This document shows, one piece after another, positions 1 to 9,197 of a stretch of DNA of 64,000 nucleotides (the stretch's first letter is position 1; every line of letters begins with the position of its first letter). Both the position numbers and the translations under genes were made by a program. The notes below the pieces were generated by a model. The model was not told where the DNA came from and ran no database searches. It was given only the letters and a program-made list of their open reading frames with translations. Source of the DNA: Nonomuraea glycinis. Its GTDB lineage: Bacteria; Actinomycetota; Actinomycetes; Streptosporangiales; Streptosporangiaceae. The DNA lies in the NCBI RefSeq assembly GCF_014646515.1, contig NZ_BMNK01000024.1:2045-66044 (forward strand), read 5' to 3'.

Positions 1-1392
1 GTGTTCGAGGGCAGCTCCATCGCCGCCGTGCTCAACCGGATCCTCAACCACGAGGTGGACGTGGAGATGATGCCGGAGCCGCTGCGCGGGGTGGTGCGGG
101 CGGCCCTGTCCAAGTCGCCCGCCGACCGGCCGTCCGCCGACCAGATCCTGCTGCGGCTGCTCGGCCAGCCCGAGACCGTGGGCGCCTCCACGGCGGTGCT
201 GAACCAGGGCGCGCAGGTGGCCGGCGACGACACCACGCCGTTCTCGCGGGTCTCACCGACGCTCGCCGACCGGGCCAGGCGGGAGTCGGCCGCGGGCATG
301 GGCTCGCTGCCCCAGCAGACCGGGGATGTGACGCCGTACCAGCACCTGGGTGGCCCGACGGGGGACCAGCGTCTGGGTGGTCAGACGGGGGATGTGGCGT
401 CGTACCAGCGCCTGGGGGGTCAGACCGGGGATGTGGCGTCGTACCAGCACTCGGGGGGCCCGGGCGGGCATCAGCAGGCCGGTGGTGGGCCGTACCCGCA
501 GGTGAGTCCCGCGCCCGTGCGGCGGCGCGGGCGCGGGAAGTGGTGGGCGGTGCTGGTCGCGGTGCTGGCGCTGGCCGCGGCCGCGACGCTGGTGGTCCTG
601 GGGGACAGCTGGCAGCTGTTCGGGGCGGCCGGGTCCGGCGCCACCGAGGAACAGCCCCCATCCGCCGGCTCGTCCGTGGCGGACAAGGTGGCCGGCACGG
701 GGAAGATCCTGATCGGGGTGAAGGGCGACCTGCCGGGCGTCGGGCTCTCCCGCGGCGGCCGCTTCGAGGGGTTCGACGTCGACCTCGCCCGGCGGATCGC
801 CGAGGAGCTGGGCGCCAAGCGGACCGACTTCGTCGCCGTGTCCAGGGCCGACAGGGCCGGCGCGCTGGCGGAGGGCAAGGTGGACCTCGTGGTCGCCACC
901 TACTCGGTCAACGACGACGACGTCGAGTTCGCCGGCCCCTACTACCTCGCCCACCAGGACCTGCTGGTGCGCCCCGGGTCCATCGACTCGATCGAGGACC
1001 TGGAGGGCAAGAAGATCTGCGGCGTCAACAGCCCGTCCGTCGGCATCGTGCAGGACCGGGTGAAGGTCGAGCCGGTCCCGGCCGGCAACTACGCCGAATG
1101 CATGGACCTGCTCAGGAGCGGCGCCGTGGACGCGGTGCCGGGCGACGACCTCATCCTGGCCGGATTCGCCGGCCGGGAGAACCAGCGCTACAAGGTGCTC
1201 GGCGCCAAGCTGAACGACGAGCGCTACGCCGTCGCGCTCAGAACGGGCGACGTCAAGACCTGCAAGGCGATCAACGGCGTGATCGCCGACCTCTACCGCA
1301 CCGGGTTCATCAAGCAGCTCATGAAGAAACATTTCGCCAAGGTGGACTTCACACCGGAGTCGAAGGTGCCCGCGATGAATGCCTGCGAATGA
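1..1392 (+). CDS. Serine/threonine protein kinase fused to an extracellular solute-binding domain, 5'-partial
   Basis: The gene enters from the left edge, so the first GTG is probably not the real start. Residues 1-57 look like the end of a Ser/Thr kinase C-lobe, with the ADRPSA stretch typical of subdomain XI. A Gly/Gln-rich linker with tandem repeats follows, then one membrane helix (about 181-202) after an Arg/Lys cluster. Residues about 230-455 form a bacterial solute-binding domain of family 3 (glutamate/glutamine-binding type), placed outside the cell. The arrangement suggests a membrane kinase whose outer domain senses an amino acid. The next gene is mdh. The ligand is an inference; the domain order is directly visible. 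Confidence 0.88.
   Translation: MFEGSSIAAVLNRILNHEVDVEMMPEPLRGVVRAALSKSPADRPSADQILLRLLGQPETVGASTAVLNQGAQVAGDDTTPFSRVSPTLADRARRESAAGMGSLPQQTGDVTPYQHLGGPTGDQRLGGQTGDVASYQRLGGQTGDVASYQHSGGPGGHQQAGGGPYPQVSPAPVRRRGRGKWWAVLVAVLALAAAATLVVLGDSWQLFGAAGSGATEEQPPSAGSSVADKVAGTGKILIGVKGDLPGVGLSRGGRFEGFDVDLARRIAEELGAKRTDFVAVSRADRAGALAEGKVDLVVATYSVNDDDVEFAGPYYLAHQDLLVRPGSIDSIEDLEGKKICGVNSPSVGIVQDRVKVEPVPAGNYAECMDLLRSGAVDAVPGDDLILAGFAGRENQRYKVLGAKLNDERYAVALRTGDVKTCKAINGVIADLYRTGFIKQLMKKHFAKVDFTPESKVPAMNACE
316..456 (+). repeat. In-frame tandem repeats in the kinase linker
   Basis: Two nearly identical 39-bp units lie at 379-417 and 418-456, each coding a GQTGDVASYQ-type 13-residue unit. A diverged third copy lies at 316-350. 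The units keep frame and lengthen the juxtamembrane linker on the cytoplasmic side. Confidence 0.85.
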
Positions 1393-1446
1393 CGACCAGG
1401 TAACATCCGAAAGTCAGTGAATCTACCTGCGAGTTAGGGGAAGGCC

Positions 1447-2421
<975 letters not shown>

Positions 2422-2462
2422 CCTTCGCCCGTCCCGGCCGTGCTCCCCGCCCTGTCCCTGTC

Positions 2463-2618
2463 TCAGGGTTGGTGGGGAGTCGCCGGGTGGGTGATGGACG
2501 GTGTGCCAGGGGTGGGGTCGGGTGTCGCGAACACCACCCCGGCGGCGACCGTCATGCTGGCGAGCACGACGAGGATGCCGAGCAGCACCTTCGTGACCCT
2601 TGGTGAAAAGTTCCTCAC
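2463..2618 (-). CDS. Putative small membrane or secreted protein (51 aa)
   Basis: Downstream of galE on the same strand lies a short frame with a basic N-terminus, one hydrophobic helix of about 21 residues and a Pro/Thr-rich tail (ATPDPTPGTPS). That is the plan of a small signal-anchored or secreted protein. A GTG at 2618 is preferred because the longer ATG at 2675 would overlap the end of galE and add a polar stretch before the signal. No good ribosome-binding site precedes the GTG, so it may be coupled to galE or not expressed. No family was recognised. Confidence 0.4.
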   Translation of the reverse strand: MRNFSPRVTKVLLGILVVLASMTVAAGVVFATPDPTPGTPSITHPATPHQP

Positions 2619-2655
2619 ATTTCGTATCAGAGCATAAATTAAGCCCTGGTATGAG

Positions 2656-3603
2656 TCATTTGCCGGAAAGCGCATCCCAGGCGTCCGAGACGATGTCCCC
2701 GAGGGAGGTCCGCTCGGCTTTCCACCCCAGCTCGCGCTGAATTTTCTCCGACGAGGCGACCAGCACCGCCGGGTCCCCGGCGCGGCGCGGGCCGACCACC
2801 GCGGGGATCTCGTGCCCGGTGACCTCGCGGCAGACCGAGATCACCTCCTGCACGGAGAAGCCGGTGCCGTTGCCCAGGTTGTAGACCTTGTGCTCGCCCT
2901 CCTGGCAGGCGTCCAGCGCCAGCAGGTGGGCCCGCGCCAGGTCGGACACGTGCACGTAGTCGCGCACGCAGGTGCCGTCGGCCGTCGGATAGTCGGTGCC
3001 GAACACGCTGACGGACTCCCGCTCCCCGGTGGCGACCTTAAGGACGTTGGGGATGAGGTGAGTCTCCACGGCGTGCCGCTCGCGGTAGTGGCCGTAGGCG
3101 CCGGCGACGTTGAAGTAGCGCAGGCTGACCGCGCCCAGGCCGCGCAGCACCGCGTACGCCGACAGCGCGGTGTCCACGGCCAGCTTGGAGGCGCCGTAGG
3201 GGTTCGTCGGCCGGGTGGGGTCACTCTCCTGGATCGGCGAGCGCTCCGGCTCGCCGTACGTGGCCGCCGTCGAGGAGAACACGATCTTGCGCACGTCGCG
3301 CTCGCGCATGGCCTCCAGCAGCGCCAGCGTCCCGCCGAGGTTGTTGGCCCAGTAGAGCTCCGGCTTCTGCACCGACTCACCGACCAGTGACTTGGCCGCG
3401 AAGTGCAGCACCGCCTCCACCCCGTCGAGCGCGCCGCCCGCGTCGGTGATCGGGGCCTCGACGAACCGCGCCCCGCTCGGCACCGCGTCCGCGTGCCCGG
3501 TGGACAGGTCGTCGAGCACGGTCACCTCGTGGCCCGCCTCGATGAGTTGGGCGGCGACGACGCTGCCGACGTACCCGGCACCTCCGGTGACCAGCAGCCT
3601 CAT
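2656..3603 (-). CDS. galE: UDP-glucose 4-epimerase
   Basis: A 315-residue extended SDR protein that interconverts UDP-glucose and UDP-galactose for galactose use and cell-surface glycans. The start at 3603 places the GGAGYVGS dinucleotide loop at residue 7 and has an AGGAG site just upstream; the frame extends to 3684 but the extra residues are not part of the family. The catalytic Tyr136 and Lys140 lie in YGASK, and FSSTAATYG supplies the Ser/Thr. It is divergent from the CBS-domain gene, with 86 bp between them. Confidence 0.95.
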   Translation of the reverse strand: MRLLVTGGAGYVGSVVAAQLIEAGHEVTVLDDLSTGHADAVPSGARFVEAPITDAGGALDGVEAVLHFAAKSLVGESVQKPELYWANNLGGTLALLEAMRERDVRKIVFSSTAATYGEPERSPIQESDPTRPTNPYGASKLAVDTALSAYAVLRGLGAVSLRYFNVAGAYGHYRERHAVETHLIPNVLKVATGERESVSVFGTDYPTADGTCVRDYVHVSDLARAHLLALDACQEGEHKVYNLGNGTGFSVQEVISVCREVTGHEIPAVVGPRRAGDPAVLVASSEKIQRELGWKAERTSLGDIVSDAWDALSGK

Positions 3604-3689
3604 GTTCACTCCTGTCTGAATATGTTTGATTTTGTACGGCTTGGCGTTCAGCATACGCGGGAAACTCGCCGAGTACGCTGCCAAACACC

Positions 3690-5003
3690 ATGTTTGACAC
3701 CGTCGTGGCCAACATCGCCCTGGTTCTACTGTTCATCCTGGTGGGAGGGTTCTTCGCCGCCGCCGAGATGGCCATGGTCTCGCTGCGGGAGAGCCAGGTC
3801 CGCAAGCTGTCCCACCTGGGCCGCCGTGGCGAGCGGGTGGCCAAGCTCGCCCGCGATCCCAATCGCTTCCTGTCCGCCGTGCAGATCGGCGTGACCGTCG
3901 CCACCATGCTCTCCGCCGCCTTCGGCGCCGACCGGCTCGGCATGCAGCTGTCTCCCGTCCTTGAGGGGTGGGGCGTGCCCGCCGCCTTCGCCCCCGTGCT
4001 CGCCCTCGTACTGGTGACGCTGGCGATCTCGTACTTCTCCCTGGTGCTCGGCGAGCTGGCGCCCAAACGCCTGGCCCTGCAGCGGGCCGAGGGGCTGTCG
4101 CTGTTCGTCGCCCCCTTCCTGGACCGCATCGCCGCCCTGTCGCGCCCCATCATCTGGGCGCTGTCCAAGTCGACCGACGGCGTCGTCCGGCTGCTCGGCG
4201 GCAACCCGAAGGCCGACAGGGAGGAGGTGACCACCGAGGAGCTGCGTGACATGGTCGTCGGGCACGCCGAGCTGACCACCGACGAGCGCAACCTCATCGC
4301 CGAGGTGTTCGCCGCCGGCAAGCGGCAGTTGCGCGAGGTCATGCTGCCGCGCACCGAGGTGGAGTTCATGGAGGCCGACACGCCGCTGGCCGAGGCCGCC
4401 GTGCTGGCCGCCGGGCTGCCGCACTCGCGCTTTCCCGTCTACCGCCAGTCCTATGACGAGGTCATCGGGTTCGTACACGTCAGGGACCTGCTGGACCCGG
4501 TGCTCACCGGCCGCACCGAGCCGCTGAGCGAGCTGGTGCCGATCAGGCCCGCCAAGTTCGTGCCCGCCTCCAAACGGCTGCTCACGACCCTGTCGGAGAT
4601 GCGCACCGAGGGGCAGCACATGGTCATCGTCATCGACGAGTACGGCGGCACCGCCGGCATCGTGACCATGGAGGACCTGGTCGAGGAGCTCATCGGCGAC
4701 ATCAGGGATGAGTACGACATCGAGGACGACACCGTGGTCCTCCCGGCCGGCGAGATCGAGATCGACGGCCTGACGAACCTCAACGACTTCAGCTCCGAAA
4801 CCGGCATCCGGCTGCCCGACGGGCCCTACGAGACGCTGGGCGGCTTCGTCATGGCGATGCTCGGACACGTACCCGAGCTGAACGAGCAGGTCGAGGTGCC
4901 GGGCTTCGAGCTGACCGTGACGGAGCTCGACGGCCGCCGTATCGCCCGGGTGAGAGTGAAACGCCGTGCGCTGATCGAGTCGCCTCCTGAACAGGATTCC
5001 TGA
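3690..5003 (+). CDS. CNNM/CorC (hemolysin C-like) membrane protein
   Basis: A 437-residue protein with an N-terminal DUF21 (CNNM) membrane region of about four helices (residues 5-150), a CBS pair (about 212-340, with DEYGGTAGIVTMEDL in the second) and a C-terminal CorC_HlyC domain (about 355-430). CNNM/CorC proteins are linked to Mg2+ or Co2+ efflux; the name hemolysin is historical. No ion-specific residue can be read here. The ATG lies 86 bp from the galE start, so the two share a divergent promoter region. Confidence 0.92.
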   Translation: MFDTVVANIALVLLFILVGGFFAAAEMAMVSLRESQVRKLSHLGRRGERVAKLARDPNRFLSAVQIGVTVATMLSAAFGADRLGMQLSPVLEGWGVPAAFAPVLALVLVTLAISYFSLVLGELAPKRLALQRAEGLSLFVAPFLDRIAALSRPIIWALSKSTDGVVRLLGGNPKADREEVTTEELRDMVVGHAELTTDERNLIAEVFAAGKRQLREVMLPRTEVEFMEADTPLAEAAVLAAGLPHSRFPVYRQSYDEVIGFVHVRDLLDPVLTGRTEPLSELVPIRPAKFVPASKRLLTTLSEMRTEGQHMVIVIDEYGGTAGIVTMEDLVEELIGDIRDEYDIEDDTVVLPAGEIEIDGLTNLNDFSSETGIRLPDGPYETLGGFVMAMLGHVPELNEQVEVPGFELTVTELDGRRIARVRVKRRALIESPPEQDS

Positions 5004-5017
5004 CACAATTGCCTGCT

Positions 5018-6022
5018 ATGGCCAGACCTCGTGTACTCTCCGGCATCCAGCCCACTGCGGACTCCTTCCACCTGGGCAACTACCTGGGTGCGGTTCGTCA
5101 GTGGGTCACGTTGCAGGAGACCCACGACGCCTTCTACTGCGTGGTGGACCTGCACGCGATCACCGTCGCGACCGAGCCCGCCGCCCTGCGCCGCCGCAGC
5201 CGGGTGGCCGCCGCGCAGCTCTTCGCCGCCGGGCTCGACCCCGAACGCGCCACGGTCTTCGTGCAGTCGCACGTCCGTGAGCACACCGAGCTGGCGTGGA
5301 TCCTGATCTGCCAGACCGGGATGGGGGAGGCCGCCCGGATGACCCAGTTCAAGGACAAGTCCGCCAAGTTCGGCGAGCAGGCCGCCAGCGTCGGCCTGTT
5401 CACCTATCCGATCCTCCAGGCCGCGGACATCCTGATCTACCAGGCCAACAGCGTCCCGGTGGGCGCCGACCAGAAGCAGCACCTGGAGCTCACCCGCGAC
5501 CTCGGCCAGCGCTTCAACCACCGCTTCGGCGACACCTTCACGATCCCGGAGCCGTACATCCTCAAGGAGGTCGAGAAGATCACCGACCTCCAGGACCCGT
5601 CGGCCAAGATGTCCAAGTCCTCCTCCAGCCCCGCGGGCATCCTGGACGTCCTGGAGCAGCCGGGGCCGCTGCGCAAGAAGGTCATGCGCGCCGTCACCGA
5701 CACCGGGTCCGAGGTGCTCTTCGACGAGGAGAACAAGCCGGGCATCTCCAACCTGCTGCGCATCCAGTCCGCGCTCACCGGGACCGCCATCCCCGACCTG
5801 GTCGCCCGCTACGAGGGGCAGGGCTACGGGACGTTCAAGAAGGAAGTGGCGGAGGCCGTGGTCGAGACCTTCACACCGATCCGCGAGCGCACCGAGAAGC
5901 TGCTGGCCGACGAGGTGGAGCTCGACCGCCTGCTGGCCATCGGCGCCGAGCGTGCCCGCGTGGTGGCCCGCCACACCATGGCCGAGGTCCGGGACCGCGT
6001 CGGCTTCCTCCCCAGCCTCTGA
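5018..6022 (+). CDS. trpS: Tryptophanyl-tRNA synthetase
   Basis: A class I aminoacyl-tRNA synthetase of 334 residues that charges tRNA-Trp. The HIGH-type signature is HLGNYLG (His18) and the KMSKS loop is AKMSKS (Lys197-Ser201). The start is set at ATG 5018 because MARPRVLSGIQPTADSFHLG fits the family N-terminus; an in-frame TTG at 5009 would add three residues and has better spacing to the AGGA at 4993. It follows the CNNM gene by 14 bp and ends in a strong hairpin. Confidence 0.97.
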   Translation: MARPRVLSGIQPTADSFHLGNYLGAVRQWVTLQETHDAFYCVVDLHAITVATEPAALRRRSRVAAAQLFAAGLDPERATVFVQSHVREHTELAWILICQTGMGEAARMTQFKDKSAKFGEQAASVGLFTYPILQAADILIYQANSVPVGADQKQHLELTRDLGQRFNHRFGDTFTIPEPYILKEVEKITDLQDPSAKMSKSSSSPAGILDVLEQPGPLRKKVMRAVTDTGSEVLFDEENKPGISNLLRIQSALTGTAIPDLVARYEGQGYGTFKKEVAEAVVETFTPIRERTEKLLADEVELDRLLAIGAERARVVARHTMAEVRDRVGFLPSL

Positions 6023-6030
6023 CCCCACCC

Positions 6031-6069
6031 GGGCGGGCCCCCAAAGGCCCGCCCGCATGCGGGCGGGCC
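6031..6069. terminator. Bidirectional hairpin with two alternative folds
   Basis: GGGCGGGCC (6031-6039) pairs with GGCCCGCCC (6046-6054). The second arm is also the left half of a perfect 24-bp palindrome (6046-6069). The two folds exclude each other. It sits between the convergent trpS and acetyltransferase stops and has no T tract, as is usual in actinomycete terminators. Confidence 0.75.
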
Positions 6070-6543
6070 TCACAAGTCGTCAGCCCGGCTTCGCCGTAGG
6101 CCCTGGTCCAGCGGGTAGTCGTAACGGATGAACCCGTGGAAGCGCGCCACCCTGTCGTACAGGATGCGAGCGCCGGTGTTGTCCTGTTTGGTGGTCCAGT
6201 AGAGGCGGGAAGCGTCTCGCTCTCGCGCCGCTCGGGCCACCCACTCGATCAGTGCCCGCGCCGCACCCTGGCCGCGCGCCGCCTCGTCGACGAACAGGTC
6301 CTGCAGGTAGCAGGCGTCCGACGACCAGAAGGTGGGGTGGAACAGGTAGTGCGCGATGCCGACCAGCTTCCCGTCCGAGTGTGCGCCGATGCCGTACAGT
6401 TCCGCGCCGTGCCTCAGCAGCCGTTGCCAGGTCTCCTCGTATCCCTCGTCGGGCACCGTGGTCTCGTAGAACGTCTTGTAGCCACGCGCCAGCGCTTCCC
6501 AGGCGTCGCGATCCTCGGGGCGCAACGGGCGGATGTCGATCAT
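6070..6543 (-). CDS. GNAT family N-acetyltransferase
   Basis: A 157-residue GNAT-fold protein. The start at 6543 begins MIDIRPLRPEDRDAW, the usual first strand of the fold; the frame is open to 6771 but upstream residues do not fit. Motif A appears as LFVDEAARGQGAARALIEW, the acetyl-CoA pyrophosphate loop. The substrate cannot be told. It is convergent with trpS and divergent from the BrkB gene. Confidence 0.9.
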   Translation of the reverse strand: MIDIRPLRPEDRDAWEALARGYKTFYETTVPDEGYEETWQRLLRHGAELYGIGAHSDGKLVGIAHYLFHPTFWSSDACYLQDLFVDEAARGQGAARALIEWVARAARERDASRLYWTTKQDNTGARILYDRVARFHGFIRYDYPLDQGLRRSRADDL

Positions 6544-6678
6544 GGTCGCCCATTCTGGCACGGGCCGCTCCGGGCCGCCTGACGGGCGTCGGCGGGCGTG
6601 GTACAAAAGTGCGCCGGTGGATACGAAGGCTCGCCTCGGGGCAGGTCTGCCGATACAGGGGACCTGAGAGGCAGCGTG

Positions 6679-7788
6679 ATGGCGAGCCTGACCCAGCGGA
6701 TCGACGCGGCCAAGAGCCGGGGGCGCCGGCTGATGGAGCACTGGCGGGTGCGTCGGCCGTTCTTCGATCATCTGCTCAGGACCGTGCAGCGCTATCAGGG
6801 TCAGTCGGGGGACCGGCTGGCGGGAGCGGTCACGTACTTCGCGTTCCTGTCGTTCTTTCCGCTGCTCGCGCTGGCCTTCGCACTGCTGGGTTACCTGCTG
6901 GTGTTCGACGAGAGCGTGGAGCAGGCTCTGCGGGAGGCGATCCGGGAGCAGTTCCCCGGCGTGGCCGACCAGCTCGACCTGAGCTCCATCGAGAACGCCA
7001 AGGCGACCGCGGGGATCATCGGTCTGCTCGGTCTGCTCTACGCGGGCCTGGGGGCGGTGGACGCGCTGCGCGGGGCGCTGCGCGAGATCTCGATGACCAC
7101 CGCGCCGCCGCTCAACTTCTTCGTCGGCAAGCTGCGCGACCTCGTCTCCCTGCTGATGCTGGGGGTGACGCTGATCGTGTCGGTGCTGGTGGGCGGGCTG
7201 GCGACGCAGGCGACCCGGAACGTCGCGCTCTTCCTCTTCGGCGACAGCTCGCCGGTGGTCACGGCGGTGACCTGGCTCGTGGGGGTGCTGGGCAGTGTGG
7301 GCGCGGACTGGGTGCTGTTCGTGATCCTGCTGGGCTGGGTGGCCAGGCCCACCCAGCCGTTCCGGCTGATCGCCAGGGGGGCGCTGCTGGGCGCGGTCGG
7401 CTTCGGCGCGCTCAAGCAGGTCGCGTCGCTGCTGCTGGCCCAGACGCTGAGCAATCCCGTGTACGGCGCGTTCGCGGTGATCGTCGGACTGTTGATCTGG
7501 ATCAACATCTCTGCCCGGCTGGTGCTCTACGTGGCCGCCTGGACCGCCACGGCCGGCCTCCCTCCGCCGCCCGCACCGTCACCCGTCCCGTCGTCAACCG
7601 TTGGAGCGTCCCCGGACGCAGGCCAGGACACGTCCCAGAAGGTGGGCCGGGACGCGTCCCAGAAGGCGGCCGAGCGGGCACCCCGGCCGGCACCCCCGTC
7701 AGCGCCCCAGCAGGCTCCCGAGCAGCCTCAGCAGGCATCGGAGCAGCCTCAGGAGGCGGTTCGGCCGACCAAGGCGTCACAGGCGTGA
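6679..7788 (+). CDS. YihY/BrkB family inner-membrane protein
   Basis: A 369-residue protein with a short basic N-terminus, the family motif GDRLAGAVTYFAFLSFFPLLAL in the first helix and about six helices in total, ending near residue 300. The cytoplasmic tail is Pro/Gln/Ala-rich and repetitive (two DTSQK/DASQK units, then QAPEQPQQASEQPQ). ATG 6679 follows an AGAGG site. BrkB was named in Bordetella for serum resistance but the YihY family has no firm function; roles in envelope transport are proposed. Its last codons overlap the end of the convergent carboxypeptidase gene by 12 bp. Confidence 0.9.
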   Translation: MASLTQRIDAAKSRGRRLMEHWRVRRPFFDHLLRTVQRYQGQSGDRLAGAVTYFAFLSFFPLLALAFALLGYLLVFDESVEQALREAIREQFPGVADQLDLSSIENAKATAGIIGLLGLLYAGLGAVDALRGALREISMTTAPPLNFFVGKLRDLVSLLMLGVTLIVSVLVGGLATQATRNVALFLFGDSSPVVTAVTWLVGVLGSVGADWVLFVILLGWVARPTQPFRLIARGALLGAVGFGALKQVASLLLAQTLSNPVYGAFAVIVGLLIWINISARLVLYVAAWTATAGLPPPPAPSPVPSSTVGASPDAGQDTSQKVGRDASQKAAERAPRPAPPSAPQQAPEQPQQASEQPQEAVRPTKASQA

Positions 7789-8913
7789 GCGGCGCCTGCG
7801 GCGGATGCCGTAGCCGAGCCAGATCAGCCCGAACAGCAGCCCGCCGCCGATGGCGGCCGAGCCCAGCGTGCGGCTGGTGGCGGTCTGCTCGGAGGCGGCG
7901 TGGTCGAGCAGCGGCTGGGCGGCGCTGGTCCCGGAGGGCGCCACGGCCGGCCCGCTCACCAGCGGGGCGGCCTGCTGGACCGGCGCCTGGACGGGGAGCG
8001 GGTCGACGAGCCGCCCGACCGGGGTGACCTTGCCCCTGGCGGTGAAGCCCCAGTCGAGGAGCTCGGGCACCTCGTCCCAGAAGTAGCCCGTGTGCTTCAT
8101 GATCGAGACGATGATCGTGTGACCGTTCCGGGTGGCCGCGCCGACGAAGGCGCCCTGGGCCTTGGAGGTCCAGCCGTTCTTGACGCCGATCATGCCCTTG
8201 TAGCGCCACAGCAGCTTGTTGTGGTTGCTGATCTCGTAGAACTTCTTCTTCGGCGCCGGGAACTTCGCGGTCTTCGTACTGATATATCGGCGGAATTCGG
8301 CGTTGGCGAGGCCGGCGCGGGCGATCAGCGCCAGGTCATAGGCCGAGCTGCTCTGTCCGGGCTTGTCCAACCCGCTGGGCGTCTTGGCCACGGTGTCGTT
8401 GGCCTGCAGACGCTTGGCCTCGGCGTTCATGTCGGCCATCGTCCGGTCCAGGCCGCCGTTGGTCTCGGCCAGTGCCATCGCCGCGTCGTTGCCCGAGGAC
8501 ATCATCAGCGCCTTGAACAGGTCGTCGACCTTGTAGATCGGCGTGGACCGCAGGCCGACCGCGCTGCCTTCCTGGTTGACCGCGTTACGGCTCGGCTTGA
8601 CCGTGAGGTCCTTGTCGAGCTTGGGGATGAGAGTGAGCGCGGTCAGCATCTTGAGCGTGCTGGCCGGCAGGTAGCGCCCGTGGGCGTTCCTGGCCGCGAG
8701 CACCTGGCCGGTCTCGTGGTCGGCGATCACGTACGAGGTCGCCTTGGTCTTCGGTGGCGCCTTGATGCCCGCGGGCTTGACCAGGCCGCGGCTGCCGAGC
8801 GAGTCGCCGCCGACCGGCGGCGGCGTCGGTGCGGCGTGGGCGGCTCCCGTGAGGGGGCCGGCAAGAGTGACCGCGGTGAGGAGTGCCGTAGTAGACACCA
8901 GTTTCGTCCACAT
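7777..8913 (-). CDS. D-alanyl-D-alanine carboxypeptidase (penicillin-binding protein 5-type)
   Basis: A 378-residue S11 peptidase that trims the terminal D-Ala from peptidoglycan stem peptides outside the membrane. A signal peptide covers residues 1-27. The active-site motifs are STLK (Ser85, Lys88), SGN near 140, and KNG at 245-247 where KTG is more usual; the Thr-to-Asn change is one I have seen in actinobacterial members. A C-terminal hydrophobic helix followed by Arg residues anchors the protein. The small membrane gene at 8997 is divergent. Confidence 0.95.
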   Translation of the reverse strand: MWTKLVSTTALLTAVTLAGPLTGAAHAAPTPPPVGGDSLGSRGLVKPAGIKAPPKTKATSYVIADHETGQVLAARNAHGRYLPASTLKMLTALTLIPKLDKDLTVKPSRNAVNQEGSAVGLRSTPIYKVDDLFKALMMSSGNDAAMALAETNGGLDRTMADMNAEAKRLQANDTVAKTPSGLDKPGQSSSAYDLALIARAGLANAEFRRYISTKTAKFPAPKKKFYEISNHNKLLWRYKGMIGVKNGWTSKAQGAFVGAATRNGHTIIVSIMKHTGYFWDEVPELLDWGFTARGKVTPVGRLVDPLPVQAPVQQAAPLVSGPAVAPSGTSAAQPLLDHAASEQTATSRTLGSAAIGGGLLFGLIWLGYGIRRRRRSRL

Positions 8914-8996
8914 TACGGTCTCAGCGTAGCTTCGTGTTGTTACCCATGCGGCGACACATCCCCCGATGGTCTGCCTTCAACGCTAGAGAGAGTGGC

Positions 8997-9197
8997 ATGT
9001 CACGAAAGATCGCCGGATTCCTCATCGCACTCGGCGTGTTCATGGTCTTCGAGTGGATCAACCTGGGGTTTAACCTGGCCGACGGGCACGCGACCGGCTT
9101 CTATGTGGTCCACGGCATCCTGATCGCGGTCAACATCATCCTGGCGGCCGTGCTCGTGATCATTGGCGTACGAGGTCTCCGCAGAGCACGCGTCTAG
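8997..9197 (+). CDS. Small two-helix membrane protein, SCO4848-like
   Basis: A 66-residue protein starting at ATG 8997 after an AGAGAG site. Two hydrophobic helices (about 5-24 and 38-58) flank a short polar loop with a His, and the tail ends RGLRRARV. Size, topology and position next to a D-Ala-D-Ala carboxypeptidase match what I recall of the Streptomyces SCO4848 membrane family. Function unknown. Its 3' end overlaps the convergent ligase gene by 38 bp. Confidence 0.75.
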   Translation: MSRKIAGFLIALGVFMVFEWINLGFNLADGHATGFYVVHGILIAVNIILAAVLVIIGVRGLRRARV

